From: Arenibacter troitsensis | Lineage (GTDB): Bacteria; Bacteroidota; Bacteroidia; Flavobacteriales; Flavobacteriaceae | Length of the DNA stretch: 64,000 nt | NCBI RefSeq assembly: GCF_900177645.1 | Contig: NZ_FXAO01000007.1 | Coordinates: 159,716-223,715, forward strand | Direction: 5' to 3' | Shown here: positions 19,001-28,170 of the stretch, in pieces | Layout of the letters: each line of letters opens with the position of its first letter | How positions within the stretch are numbered: position 1 is the first letter of the stretch | Program-made: the position numbers and the translations under genes | Notes under the pieces: model-generated | Database searches by the model: none | Seen by the model: the letters and a program-made list of their open reading frames with translations, nothing else | What the model was told of the DNA's origin: nothing

Positions 19001-19576
19001 CCATTCGTCCGGTTTGGGTTTCATGGCATTCATATTGGCCCTACCGACCAAGGCAGTGGATTCCTCCAAATCCTCCAAGGCCCTAATAGGCTTGGAATAC
19101 TTTTTCCCTGCCTGATAAATGAACATGTCCAAATAGGTTTCTTCCTCAAAATTTTGGGAACTTTCATTGGTTCGGTAAAGGATATTGTTCACAAGCCGAT
19201 CATCCAAGGAAAGGTAAGAAGAGACTATTTCCTTACTGGGGTTTTTAATGGCAAAAGGATAGATATAAAATCCTTTGGTTACAAATCCGGTTCCAAAGCC
19301 TATGCTACTACCGCGCATTTTGCCATAATCATCCAACCAAGTATCCGGATCAGATTCCAGGGCCACAATTTCACTTTTGTCCAAGGCTTCGTAAAAAACA
19401 TCGTCCAACCTAAAGGCGATTTTTTGACTTACGTGCATGGTTCCGTACAAATAGGAGGATTTTTTCAGGTTATTCCCCGATATTTCCCAAAGAAGACTGT
19501 TCTCTTCTTGGGCAAAAAATCCCTGGGAAATCATTAGAAAAAGAAAACCTAAGTAAATGCGCATACCAAAATTCAA
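16031..19576 (-). CDS. Large TraB/GumN-family protein
   Basis: A very long exported protein (1181 residues; ordinary TraB/GumN proteins have about 280-320). A signal peptide (1-22) is followed by a TraB/GumN domain to about residue 300, with the first conserved His in SSYLYGTMHVSQ, the Glu/Asp-rich VALESDPDTW and the terminal GIGAAHLPGKKG motif. The remaining roughly 880 residues have no recognised domain; the part from about 830 to 1090 is helical and repeat-like (ISKNQNETSLELLLRLM). Some TraB/GumN relatives are proposed metal-dependent proteases. It is followed and preceded by unrelated leftward genes. Confidence 0.85.
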   Translation of the reverse strand: MNFGMRIYLGFLFLMISQGFFAQEENSLLWEISGNNLKKSSYLYGTMHVSQKIAFRLDDVFYEALDKSEIVALESDPDTWLDDYGKMRGSSIGFGTGFVTKGFYIYPFAIKNPSKEIVSSYLSLDDRLVNNILYRTNESSQNFEEETYLDMFIYQAGKKYSKPIRALEDLEESTALVGRANMNAMKPKPDEWLQKKMQTQDVMSLLQDAYRERNINLIDSLDQAMYTEHYLQNMLYARNKNMVARLDSLMPTAKVFAGIGAAHLPGKKGVIQLLRNMGYDVKPLTSRFTYKGRALKDSLESKTLSNEYSTRTPDDGHFSLLLPNKLYPIAEYTNTTYISPDLANGSYVMVNRIPTFTFLKKDYTYSLDDVDKLLFENIPGKILEKTKIENGTYPGLDIKNQLKNGDFQRYHIYITPLEILIFKMSGQGDYVVKHSDTIFNSISFKSLEKKRTVLFSEFHDFEIEMPSLYNFTNRKRKGNRFIEAVDPETSSYFFLKKATLNDFNFIEQDTFELKQIQTRFYQDLKLEPEYGPFDGQSLSSSAKFDPTGLKRLYLKTIIWENNYYLLGSVTKDSTEAQQYFDSFKIKEPNYTEEFKKIQDTALFFSTLSPVDPPKFVENSNNYYERHKKPKPYSAYTKKSIYQNVNNEAILVTVNKAHDFLMFPNIDSVWQLRRKLYRQNTFNIIREERPKYHEKYHEINLTLTDTASTRGILIKNIVKGGLLYEVKALIDTVKAPSRFIKDFFNNFTPTDTIVGSSIVSDKTSDFFRAIRQNDSIVHDGYTFLKFNKKHADSLKYYISEFDFKDNQKYLQANLIQKLAEMPDVDATSFFENYYARSYNNSKAQTKILQAISKNQNETSLELLLRLMSTDLPLVSSKQEIQNIFQPYLDSLPLARKLFPEILDYSAIEEYKSPIFSMLAKLKARGLIKPKSYKKYKNQILNDAKIQLKRQLGLTMDLLNEDIASSSSNNNYDILENYTVLLYPFIKESEVALFFQRLSTVNDPQIQASYVALRLKNEENPFFGPNKISANSINSLAETAENRLLLFEKLQQIGQLDFFPSHYRNQKAIAESILYKNLDLDLEQHSIEFVKDQKMYYPSTNYHGYYFKVKDQDSYTNNLKMYMLVFKDSDHIQSKPYYINKGFNITDINTEEEVLHLTTEEYHLKDRQRAIVNNPSIYSGFMH

Positions 19577-19687
19577 ATTTTAGTTAAAAATGCTTCAAAA
19601 TTTATTAGGAATAAAAGCTTAGGGCATAATTAACTTTTTATTTGGTTTAACGCTCCATTTTTCATGCCACACTTAATGTATGGTTGT

Positions 19688-20761
19688 CTATTTTTGGAAA
19701 GTTTTGGTTGTAAGTCCGTCTTTAAGGTACAAACGTGTATGAGGTAGGCTTTCCGGGTAATTTTCTTGTAAAAAACCAATCAGTTTTTCCCGTACCAAAA
19801 CCCTTAAATCCCAGGCCGTGGGTGAGTCAACGGCACTCATTAGTGCCCTAATTTCTACACTTTGGGCTTTGGCATCCGTTACTTGAAGCACGTTCACTTT
19901 TCCATCCCATAGATCTGTGGACGACAATATCCTGGTGAGTTCCTCTCTAAGCTTATCGAAGGGAACCCGATAATCTGTATGTATAAAAACGGTTCCCATT
20001 AAATCTGCGGATGTTTTGGTCCAATTCTGAAACGGTTTTTCTATAAAATAGGTGGTTGGCACTATAAGTCTCCTTTTGTCCCAAATTTTAATCACAACAT
20101 AAGTCAGTGTAATCTCCTCAATACGTCCCCATTCACCTTCCACTATCACCACGTCATCAAACTTTATGGGTTGGGTAAAGGCTATCTGTATGCCGGCCAG
20201 GATACTTCCAATTAGTTTTTGTGCGGAGAAACCAATGATTATACCCGCTACCCCTGCAGAGGCAAAAAGACTTACCCCTATTTCCCGTATACTTTCAAAA
20301 CTCATCAAGGCTGCTCCCAAAGCCAATATTATGACCACTACAATAAAGATTCGTTCAAGAATATTAAATTGGGTATAAATTTTTCGAGCTTTTAAATTAT
20401 CGGAAGTTCCAATATCATAGTTATTGATGATCAAATTTTTGGAAACCTTTAAAGCCACTAAAATCAACCAGGTAATTGAAAATATGATCAGCAGGGTACT
20501 TGATTTCTTAATGACAAAACTATAATCGTTCAGGTATAATAAAGTGTGAAGCGATTTTGAGCGTAATAAAAAGGACAGGAATAGTATAAAAAGTGGCATA
20601 CTCACCCTTTTCATGACATCCTTGGGCACTAGATATTTAGGGTTACTCCCCAACTTAAGCAGGATAAAATAAGTGCTGATATATAGAATGGTCAAAAGGA
20701 CAAAAGTACCTGAAGCGTATAGGAGGGACTGGTTGTCTATGTTTTCAAATATTTGCTCCAT
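19688..20761 (-). CDS. MscS-family mechanosensitive channel
   Basis: A 357-residue inner-membrane channel. Four hydrophobic segments occur in the first 190 residues, with the pore helix region ASAGVAGIIIGFSAQ. The cytoplasmic beta domain follows (FDDVVIVEGEWGRIEEITLT, VPTTYFIEKPFQNWT). MscS relatives release solutes on osmotic downshock. The gene stands alone on the leftward strand. Confidence 0.93.
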   Translation of the reverse strand: MEQIFENIDNQSLLYASGTFVLLTILYISTYFILLKLGSNPKYLVPKDVMKRVSMPLFILFLSFLLRSKSLHTLLYLNDYSFVIKKSSTLLIIFSITWLILVALKVSKNLIINNYDIGTSDNLKARKIYTQFNILERIFIVVVIILALGAALMSFESIREIGVSLFASAGVAGIIIGFSAQKLIGSILAGIQIAFTQPIKFDDVVIVEGEWGRIEEITLTYVVIKIWDKRRLIVPTTYFIEKPFQNWTKTSADLMGTVFIHTDYRVPFDKLREELTRILSSTDLWDGKVNVLQVTDAKAQSVEIRALMSAVDSPTAWDLRVLVREKLIGFLQENYPESLPHTRLYLKDGLTTKTFQK

Positions 20762-21039
20762 ATAGGTCCGGCTTAGATTAATTATGACCTTAACTTAGTA
20801 AAATCCATTCAATATAAAAATTTCGGGTGGGTAAATTGTCTCGATTAACCTTTAAATCCCTCCAAATTCGCACTATATAAACCTGGAGGGTATAGATACT
20901 CAACAAAAATCGCCCGGAATCTTAAAATACTCAACGGTATTAATATAGTTAAGTTGTGTCTTTGGCCTTAAATTGGTGCTGTCTATGGGGTATAGATAAA
21001 CTATTTAAAGGATTTAAATTATAGTTGGGCTGCAAGTGT
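20762..21039. other. Intergenic region between mscS-like gene and hemH
   Basis: About 280 bases between divergent genes. The only signal supported is the hemH -7 element at its right end; a short imperfect inverted repeat CCTCC/GGAGG (near 20865 and 20887) was seen but is weak. Confidence 0.4.
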
Positions 21040-21047
21040 TATTTTTG
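21040..21047 (+). promoter_or_regulatory. Candidate -7 element of hemH
   Basis: TATTTTTG matches TAnnTTTG and lies 31 bases before the ATG at 21079. It falls inside the possible upstream reading frame that begins at a TTG at 21025, which makes that extension unlikely. Confidence 0.5.
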
Positions 21048-21078
21048 TCGTACAGGTAAATTGATAAAAAAAGGAAGA

Positions 21079-22110
21079 ATGAAAGGAGTTTTGTTGGTTA
21101 ACTTAGGTTCCCCGGATAGTCCCACACCTAAGGATGTTAAACCTTATTTGGATGAATTTTTAATGGACGAAAGAGTTATTGATGTCCCAAAATGGTTAAG
21201 GAATATAATAGTACGCGGGATTATTCTGCAAACCAGGCCCAAAAAATCGGCCGAAGCCTACAAAAAGATATGGTGGGAAGAGGGATCTCCCTTAATAGTA
21301 ATCTCTGAGCGCTTTGCCGATAAGGTAAAAAAGCAAAGTGAAATTCCGGTAGCCTTGGGGATGCGTTATGGGAGTATGACGATAAAGAATGCCCTATCTG
21401 AGCTGTCCGGGAAAGGGGTGGACGAGGTGTTGTTGGTGCCTTTATATCCGCATTATGCCATGTCTTCCTATGAAACCGTGGTGGTAAAGACCATGGAGGT
21501 CAAGGATGAATTTTTTCCTAAGATCAAAATAACAACATTACCCGCGTTCTATAATAACAGAGATTATATTAAGGTACTTTCAGAAAGTATTGCGGCAGGA
21601 TTAAAAGGGTTTGAATACGATCATATCCTATTCTCCTATCATGGTATTCCTGAACGACATATTAGAAAGTCGGATCCCACAAAATTTCATTGTAAGATAG
21701 ATGAAAGTTGCTGTAAGACCAATTCGGTGGCACACCATACCTGCTATCGCCATCAGTGTTATGAAATGACAGAAAAAGTAAAGGAAAATCTGGGTCTTTC
21801 CAATGACAAGGTGAGCCTTTCCTTTCAGTCTAGATTGCCCAACGACCCTTGGTTAAAACCGTATACCGACTTTGAGTTTGAGCGTTTTGGAAATGAGGGT
21901 ATAAAGCGTTTGGCAGTAATTACTCCGGCCTTTGTTGCGGATTGCCTGGAAACCCTGGAAGAGATCGCCATGGAAGGGAAACACCAGTTTCAGGAAGCAG
22001 GTGGTGAGGATTACAAGCATATTCCCTGTCTCAATGATAACGAGGCATGGGTAAATTTAATGGTAAAATGGATCGGGGATTGGCAGACTAAGGAAACACT
22101 ACCAGTGTAA
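21079..22110 (+). CDS. hemH: Ferrochelatase HemH
   Basis: Inserts ferrous iron into the porphyrin ring as the last step of heme synthesis. From ATG 21079, preceded by an AAGGAAG-like ribosome site, it has 343 residues and begins directly with the family start MKGVLLVNLGSPDSP. The metal-binding His lies in FSYHGIPERHI and the conserved Glu in ITPAFVADCLETLEEI. A cysteine cluster follows the His (CKIDESCCKTN and CYRHQCYE), as in ferrochelatases that carry or may carry a [2Fe-2S] cluster. The stop overlaps the next gene's start (TAATG). Confidence 0.96.
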   Translation: MKGVLLVNLGSPDSPTPKDVKPYLDEFLMDERVIDVPKWLRNIIVRGIILQTRPKKSAEAYKKIWWEEGSPLIVISERFADKVKKQSEIPVALGMRYGSMTIKNALSELSGKGVDEVLLVPLYPHYAMSSYETVVVKTMEVKDEFFPKIKITTLPAFYNNRDYIKVLSESIAAGLKGFEYDHILFSYHGIPERHIRKSDPTKFHCKIDESCCKTNSVAHHTCYRHQCYEMTEKVKENLGLSNDKVSLSFQSRLPNDPWLKPYTDFEFERFGNEGIKRLAVITPAFVADCLETLEEIAMEGKHQFQEAGGEDYKHIPCLNDNEAWVNLMVKWIGDWQTKETLPV

Positions 22111-23504
22111 TGGCCAAGGTTTCCTCAGAACAGTTGGGCCGTGAACCTATAGGGAAACTGTTGGTAAAACAGGCAGTTCCCGCCTCTATCGGAATTTTAG
22201 TGATGTCGCTGAACGTTCTGGTGGATTCTATTTTCGTCGGCAACTGGATAGGTTCCATAGCCATAGCGGCAATCAATGTAGTACTTCCGGTATCCTTTTT
22301 TATAGCAGCCCTGGGTATGGCCATTGGTATAGGGGGTTCTAGCATTATTTCCCGCGCTCTGGGAGAAAACAATAAGGAAAAGGCGTTAAGGACCTTTGGA
22401 AACCAAATTAGCCTAACACTTCTGGTCACCATTGTCATGGTGATATTGGGGCTGTATTATGTAAATAGTCTTATCCCTGCCTTTGGTGGCAAAGGGGATA
22501 TTTTTGGACCAGCAAAGGTATATTATACCATTGTTCTGTACGGGGTGCCGTTTCTGGCCCTATGTATGATGGGAAATACGGTTATTAGGGCTGAGGGCAA
22601 ACCAAGATTTGCCATGAACGCCATGATAATTCCTTCGGTAGGCAATCTTTTGATGGATTATATCTTCATCTACGTCTTAGACTGGGGAATGGAAGGGGCT
22701 GCTTGGGCAACCACCATTGGGTATGTTCTTTGTTTTGCCTACATCCTGTATTTTTTTCTTTCCAAAAATTCGGAACTAAAATTGAATTGGTCACATTTTG
22801 GATTGCATCGTCCAATCTTAAAGGAGATTGGGGCTTTGGGATTCGTTACCTTGTCCAGGCAGGCCGTAATTAGTTTAATTTATTTATTGATGAACAATAT
22901 CCTCTTCGGTTTGGGAGGGGAGGCCATGATAGCGGTCTATGCCATAATTGCTCGGATGCTTATGTTTGCCCTGTTCCCTGTTTTTGGGGTAACCCAAGGT
23001 TTCCTGCCCATTGCGGGATTCAATTATGGGGCCAAAAAATACCAAAGGGTACGAGAATCGATCAATACCGCCATCCTCTATGCCGCAGGCTTGGCATTTA
23101 TAGTATTTGTGGGACTCATGATTTTTCCGGCAGAGATTGCCGCCTTATTTTTGAGCAGCCAGCCTGATATGTCGGCCTTGGAACTGGCCATGAATACCTA
23201 TGTTTTGGAACACACCCCCTCGGCCATGCGCTGGGTCTTTGCTGCGACACCGATCATTGCCGTTCAATTGATAGGAGCCGCCTATTTTCAGGCCATTGGC
23301 AAGGCCGTACCGGCACTACTGCTGACCTTGAGCCGGCAAGGCTTCTTTTTTATACCGCTCATTTTAATTTTGCCAAATTACTTGGGAGAACTGGGGGTTT
23401 GGATCTCTTTTCCCATTGCCGATGTACTGGCCACGCTGGTTACTGGTTATTTTTTAAGGAAAGAGGTGAGGTCGACTTTAGTCACAGCCAAGGATAGGCT
23501 TTAA
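22110..23504 (+). CDS. MATE-family efflux transporter
   Basis: A 464-residue inner-membrane antiporter with about twelve hydrophobic segments and the two-fold MATE repeat (LNVLVDSIFVGNWIGSIAIA in the first half, VFGVTQGFLPIAGFNYGAKK in the second). Transporters of this family export drugs or metabolites using Na+ or H+. Its start overlaps the hemH stop by one base, so it is co-translated with hemH. Export of a porphyrin or another heme intermediate is an attractive but untested inference. Confidence 0.93.
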   Translation: MAKVSSEQLGREPIGKLLVKQAVPASIGILVMSLNVLVDSIFVGNWIGSIAIAAINVVLPVSFFIAALGMAIGIGGSSIISRALGENNKEKALRTFGNQISLTLLVTIVMVILGLYYVNSLIPAFGGKGDIFGPAKVYYTIVLYGVPFLALCMMGNTVIRAEGKPRFAMNAMIIPSVGNLLMDYIFIYVLDWGMEGAAWATTIGYVLCFAYILYFFLSKNSELKLNWSHFGLHRPILKEIGALGFVTLSRQAVISLIYLLMNNILFGLGGEAMIAVYAIIARMLMFALFPVFGVTQGFLPIAGFNYGAKKYQRVRESINTAILYAAGLAFIVFVGLMIFPAEIAALFLSSQPDMSALELAMNTYVLEHTPSAMRWVFAATPIIAVQLIGAAYFQAIGKAVPALLLTLSRQGFFFIPLILILPNYLGELGVWISFPIADVLATLVTGYFLRKEVRSTLVTAKDRL

Positions 23505-23599
23505 CTTGATAAGCCAATTTTGGAAAATTAAGTAGTCCCGATACTTATATTAGTTTTTCAGAAATCCGTCTACTATCTTTACGCAACAATAGAACTTTT

Positions 23600-24151
23600 A
23601 TGACCGATTATTACAACTATATAAAAGCCTTGCACCTCATTTTTGTTGTTACTTGGTTTGCGGGCTTGTTCTATATACCCCGATTGTTTATCTACCATAT
23701 CGAAGCGGATCAGAAACCGTCTCCGGAACGGGAGATTCTGAGCCATCAATTGAAATTGATGACCAAGAGATTGTGGTTTATCATAACTTGGCCTTCCGCC
23801 GTTTTAGCTACCTTCTTTGCTATATGGTTATTGTTTTTGTATCCGGCCTGGTTGCAACAACCTTGGATGCATATAAAACTTGCCTTTGTATTATTGCTGA
23901 TAGCCTATCACTTAAAAAATCATCAGATATTTAAACAGTTGCAGCGCGATGAGGTGAAATACACTTCCAAATTTATGCGCATCTGGAACGAAGGGGCGAC
24001 CTTAATTCTATTTGCAGTGGTTTTTTTGGTGATTTTAAAGGGCACCTTCAATTGGATTTTTGGTGTTGTCGGTATTATTGTGCTGGGAGTTCTATTAATG
24101 TTGGGCATAAGACTCTACAAACGTATCCGCGAAAAAAATCCGGAGGCCTAA
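23600..24151 (+). CDS. hemJ: HemJ-type protoporphyrinogen oxidase
   Basis: A 183-residue membrane protein of the HemJ (UPF0093/CopD-related) family with four to five transmembrane helices. The N-terminal YNYIKALHLIFVVTWFAGLF carries the conserved His12, and YIPRLFIYH, LTKRLW-like MTKRLWFI and WMHIKL match the family. HemJ oxidises protoporphyrinogen IX to protoporphyrin IX, the substrate of HemH two genes upstream (95 bases after the MATE gene). The family assignment is firm; the enzymatic role is from studied homologues. Confidence 0.88.
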   Translation: MTDYYNYIKALHLIFVVTWFAGLFYIPRLFIYHIEADQKPSPEREILSHQLKLMTKRLWFIITWPSAVLATFFAIWLLFLYPAWLQQPWMHIKLAFVLLLIAYHLKNHQIFKQLQRDEVKYTSKFMRIWNEGATLILFAVVFLVILKGTFNWIFGVVGIIVLGVLLMLGIRLYKRIREKNPEA

Positions 24152-24225
24152 GTACTACTTGACCTCATATGGATATCCGTTTTGGCGCGATAATTGTTAC
24201 CTTTATGATTTAAAATCGATTTCAA

Positions 24226-25692
24226 TTGTTGAGAAACATTTCCTTGCGTTCCCGAATTTTTATCTCCATGATTTTTTGGGTGGTAATTGCATTTGTTTTG
24301 ATTGCATCGGTTACCATATACCAATACAGCGAGCAAAATAGGGATTACCATGCCGAACGTATGGAGCGTAAGGAGGAGCAGATCAAACAGAGTATAGATC
24401 TGGCACTTCAAAAGACTACTTTTCCCGTAACAACAGAGAACTTGGGCCATATTTTCCGTGATGAGATTTATGAGATTGCCCTAGTTCAGAATATTAATTT
24501 TAATATTTATGATCTCCAAGGCCAGCTAATTAAAAGTTCCAGGCCTAAATTTGAAGTGGATTCCATTTCTACCTGTTTGGATGCGGAAGTATTGAACCAT
24601 TTGGCTTCCTCGCCCAACAAGAGATATGTGGAACAAAAATCGGCGGCAGGCTATAACTATCAGGCGTCCTATACCTACATAAGCGACAAAAGATTTAAGA
24701 ATGTAGGAATATTAAACCTACCCTATTTTGAGGATAATTCATTTAATGACAAGGAGTTAAGGGAGATACTGTTAAGGCTAACAGGAGCTTATTTACTGTT
24801 GATGCTCTTGGCTATTGGCCTGGCCTATTTTATTTCCAAATATATCACTAGATCCTTGCAGACCATTTCGGAAAGGTTGAATCAGACCGACCTCACCAAA
24901 AGAAATGAAAAGATCATAGTGGAAAATCCCAGCGAGGAAATTGGGAAATTGATAACCTCTTACAACGAAATGATCGATGAACTGGAAATAAGCGCGGCAA
25001 AATTGGCAAAAGGGGAAAGGGAGCAAGCATGGCGCGAAATGGCAAAACAGGTGGCACATGAAATTAAGAATCCACTTACCCCTATGCGTTTAAGCGTGCA
25101 GAATTTTGAACGAAAGTTTAACCCTAATGATCCGGATATCGCAAAAAAGGTTTCTGAGTTTTCAAAAACATTGATTCAACAGATCGATACTATGAGCAGT
25201 ATCGCTTCTGCTTTTTCCAATTTTGCCAATATGCCTGCCCAGCAAAACGAGACTTTAAATGTGGTGAAGATCGTAAAAATGGCCGTGGATATTTTTGATG
25301 AGAACTATATTCATTTTTTCTCCGAGGAAGAGGAAATAATAGCCAAATTAGATCGTACGCAATTGATTAGGGTGGTTACCAATCTGGTTAAAAATGCCAC
25401 GCAGGCCATTGTAAATGTAGAGGCTCCCAAGGTTTTGGTAACCGTCTCCAGGGATGGGGATTTTGTAAAAATGACTGTGGAGGATAATGGTATGGGAATC
25501 TCAATGGAATCAAAGGAAAGGGTGTTCGAACCCAAGTTTACCACCAAGACCAGTGGTATGGGCCTTGGACTTGGGATGGTCAAGAATATTGTGGAAACTT
25601 ACAAAGGAAGCATCAACTTTACTTCTGAACCTGGTAAAGGTACCGTTTTTACGGTGCGTTTTCCCATTGCTAATGAGGGCGTAAAAACATAG
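24226..25692 (+). CDS. HAMP-domain sensor histidine kinase
   Basis: A 488-residue membrane kinase resembling the NtrY group. Transmembrane helices lie near 13-33 and 188-208 with a periplasmic sensor between them. A HAMP linker follows (about 208-262), then a phosphoacceptor region with His in EMAKQVAHEIKNPLTPMRLS and an ATPase domain (NLVKNATQAI, VEDNGMGIS, GMGLGLGMVKNIV). The start is a TTG, chosen because the first ATG (residue 15) would remove the positive residues before the first helix. No partner response regulator is adjacent, so it is an orphan or pairs in trans. Confidence 0.9.
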   Translation: MLRNISLRSRIFISMIFWVVIAFVLIASVTIYQYSEQNRDYHAERMERKEEQIKQSIDLALQKTTFPVTTENLGHIFRDEIYEIALVQNINFNIYDLQGQLIKSSRPKFEVDSISTCLDAEVLNHLASSPNKRYVEQKSAAGYNYQASYTYISDKRFKNVGILNLPYFEDNSFNDKELREILLRLTGAYLLLMLLAIGLAYFISKYITRSLQTISERLNQTDLTKRNEKIIVENPSEEIGKLITSYNEMIDELEISAAKLAKGEREQAWREMAKQVAHEIKNPLTPMRLSVQNFERKFNPNDPDIAKKVSEFSKTLIQQIDTMSSIASAFSNFANMPAQQNETLNVVKIVKMAVDIFDENYIHFFSEEEEIIAKLDRTQLIRVVTNLVKNATQAIVNVEAPKVLVTVSRDGDFVKMTVEDNGMGISMESKERVFEPKFTTKTSGMGLGLGMVKNIVETYKGSINFTSEPGKGTVFTVRFPIANEGVKT

Positions 25693-25759
25693 GCTCCTAG
25701 AGGCAAGTAGTGAATATTCAATATTTTAAGAATTTGAGAGGATAATTAATTTTAATGCT

Positions 25760-26542
25760 ATGAAATACGAAAATTTACTTATTACTACAGACAAAGAGGT
25801 GGCCATTATTACCATAAATAGGCCTACCAAGTTAAATGCACTTAATAAGGCAACCATAGAAGAACTGCACCATGCCTTAAAGGATTTGGCGAAGGATAAG
25901 AAAGTGAAGGTGATTATTTTAACCGGATGCGGGGAGAAGGCGTTCGTGGCAGGGGCCGATATTTCCGAATTCGCCAATTTTTCCGAAAAGGAGGGCGCCA
26001 AATTGGCCGCTAAGGGCCAAAAACGATTGTTCAATTTTATAGAAAACCTCTCTACCCCGGTCATTGCGGCCATCAACGGATTTGCTTTGGGGGGAGGGTT
26101 GGAATTGGCCATGGCCTGTCATTTTAGGGTGGCCAGTCATAATGCCAGAATGGGCCTTCCCGAAGTTTCCCTAGGGGTTATACCAGGTTATGGGGGAACA
26201 CAGAGATTACCACAGCTTATAGGTAGGGGCAGGGCCATGGAAATGATCTTAACGGCGGGCATGATCGATGCAGCCAAGGCATTGGAGTTCGGTTTGGTCA
26301 ACTATGTGGTGGAACAGGAGCATCTCATGGATCTTTGTAAGAAATTTGCAGGTAAGATATCGAATAATTCACCTGTAGCGATCGGTTATGCAATAAAAGC
26401 CATAAATGCTGGTTTTAACAATAGTATTAACGGTTTCGAAGCGGAAATAGAGGCTTTTGGCAGTTGTTTTGGTACTTTGGATTTTAAGGAGGGAACCACT
26501 GCTTTTTTGGAAAAAAGAAAAGCCAATTTTCCGGGTGCTTAG
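25760..26542 (+). CDS. Enoyl-CoA hydratase/isomerase (crotonase family)
   Basis: A 260-residue cytoplasmic enzyme that hydrates trans-2-enoyl-CoA in fatty-acid or related acyl-CoA breakdown. It contains the oxyanion-hole segment AFVAGADISEF and the two catalytic glutamates Glu115 (GGGLELAMAC) and Glu135 (LPEVSLGVIPGYGGTQ), spaced 20 residues apart as in characterised hydratases. No other beta-oxidation genes flank it, so the acyl chain is unknown. Confidence 0.93.
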   Translation: MKYENLLITTDKEVAIITINRPTKLNALNKATIEELHHALKDLAKDKKVKVIILTGCGEKAFVAGADISEFANFSEKEGAKLAAKGQKRLFNFIENLSTPVIAAINGFALGGGLELAMACHFRVASHNARMGLPEVSLGVIPGYGGTQRLPQLIGRGRAMEMILTAGMIDAAKALEFGLVNYVVEQEHLMDLCKKFAGKISNNSPVAIGYAIKAINAGFNNSINGFEAEIEAFGSCFGTLDFKEGTTAFLEKRKANFPGA

Positions 26543-26565
26543 AAAGATACCCTAAATAGTTTGTT

Positions 26566-28131
26566 ATGAATATTGGGAAAAACCTTGTATTGCCGTGTTT
26601 CTTTTTATGCTTTTTTTTCCTTACACAGGCCCAGCAATTGCCTGTAAAATATAGTTTTGGAGAAAAATATAATGATAGGTATAAATATTCCAATTTGTTG
26701 GAAATTTCGGATGACGGAATGGGGGGCTCTATTTTGGTGCGTTCCTATTACACCGGTATAATCCTGAAGCCCAAAGGTTATTATATTGAGCATTACAATA
26801 AGGACTTGGAACTGGTAGGAGAGTATAATTACAAGCTAAAGGGGCTCGACTTTGTAAATGCATTTGTAAAGAACGGACAACTCAATATCCTGTTCTTGGA
26901 TTATAATCTTGGCAAGGGTGCCTATGATTACGTGGTGCATAGAAGTCCATTGGACAATTTTAATTTTACCCAGGAAACCATTCTTTCCATACCCTCTCTG
27001 CCAGTAAACGATCCTCTGGACCATAATTACTATAGAAGGAATTTTTCATCAGGTTTTACTACAACGGCTTTTCTCAATGAGGATAAAACCGCAATCGCTA
27101 TTAGTACCCATTATAAAAAAGGGAAAGAGGAAAAACACTTTGTATATCTTTTCAACAGTAGCTTGAACAAACTAATAGAATATGATTTTTCCGCAGAAAT
27201 AGAAGAAAAGAACTATGCCTTTGAAAACATGGTTACTTCAAAAGATTTAAATCAAGTCTATCTGGTTGGTAAGGCGTATTATAAAAAGAAGCGTTTCGCG
27301 GCTACGGAACGCAAATTTCAATATGAATTATTGAAGGTTGCCAAGAACGGGGCCATTACACAGACTTTTGATGACCCTGGTAAATTTTCGGAAGCCTTAA
27401 AACCCATCATTGTAAACGATAAATTGATCTGCGTCGGATTTTATGCGGACAGAAAGGACAATAGATATAATGGCTTGGCCTATTTTGAACTGGATAGAAA
27501 CTCCCTGGGCATCAAAACCAAAAAGTATAATGCCTTTTCCCAACAGTTTATGGAGGATAAGTTTGGTAGGGAAGACGACACGGAAATTAAAAATCTGGTC
27601 TTTAAGAATGTTAGCGTTACCAAGGATAATTCCATTCTTTTTAATGCGGAGGAATATTTTGTTACCTCCAGTGTGCAGCAGGACCCAACGGGTTCCAGGG
27701 TAAAAATAGAAAGGTTTCATTACAACGATATTGTCAGTGCCAAATTAAATTCGGAAGGAGATATTGTATGGGCAAGAAATATTAATAAGTCGGAGGTGAC
27801 CCAAGGGGACGGGGCATATGCCTCCTACAGTTCCTGCGCCAGTGGAGATAATACCTATTATCTGATCAGCACGGCTGCAGAAAACCCACAATTGTTAAGT
27901 GGTGAAAGATTGGTTTTCAAACAGGGTCTTAGTCGTAACAGAAATGTATTTATGATCCAATTGGATAAGGAAGGTAAGATAAGTTATGAGAAGGTAATAG
28001 ACGATCATGAAGCACGCCTTCCGTTAATGGTTTCCATGCCGTTGATAGACAAGGAAAACAGTAATATGCTTTATTATGCCAAAAGGGGGTCTAAAAAGCA
28101 ATTGGTAAAAGTAGAGATCAACACCCCATAA
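26566..28131 (+). CDS. Exported protein of unknown function
   Basis: A 521-residue protein with a clear signal peptide (hydrophobic residues 7-21, ending in LTQAQQ). The mature part is rich in Tyr, Asn and Lys with alternating beta-strand-like segments, which would suit a beta-propeller or other all-beta fold. No family recognised. It begins 23 bases after the hydratase gene and is probably on the same transcript. Confidence 0.75.
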   Translation: MNIGKNLVLPCFFLCFFFLTQAQQLPVKYSFGEKYNDRYKYSNLLEISDDGMGGSILVRSYYTGIILKPKGYYIEHYNKDLELVGEYNYKLKGLDFVNAFVKNGQLNILFLDYNLGKGAYDYVVHRSPLDNFNFTQETILSIPSLPVNDPLDHNYYRRNFSSGFTTTAFLNEDKTAIAISTHYKKGKEEKHFVYLFNSSLNKLIEYDFSAEIEEKNYAFENMVTSKDLNQVYLVGKAYYKKKRFAATERKFQYELLKVAKNGAITQTFDDPGKFSEALKPIIVNDKLICVGFYADRKDNRYNGLAYFELDRNSLGIKTKKYNAFSQQFMEDKFGREDDTEIKNLVFKNVSVTKDNSILFNAEEYFVTSSVQQDPTGSRVKIERFHYNDIVSAKLNSEGDIVWARNINKSEVTQGDGAYASYSSCASGDNTYYLISTAAENPQLLSGERLVFKQGLSRNRNVFMIQLDKEGKISYEKVIDDHEARLPLMVSMPLIDKENSNMLYYAKRGSKKQLVKVEINTP

Positions 28132-28170
28132 AGACCCAGGGATCAGGATTGGCCTCCCGAATAGTATATG

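Noticed and set aside
21025-21078. Upstream extension of HemH from a TTG.
   Set aside because: It contains the -7 element and lies before the standard ferrochelatase N-terminus.
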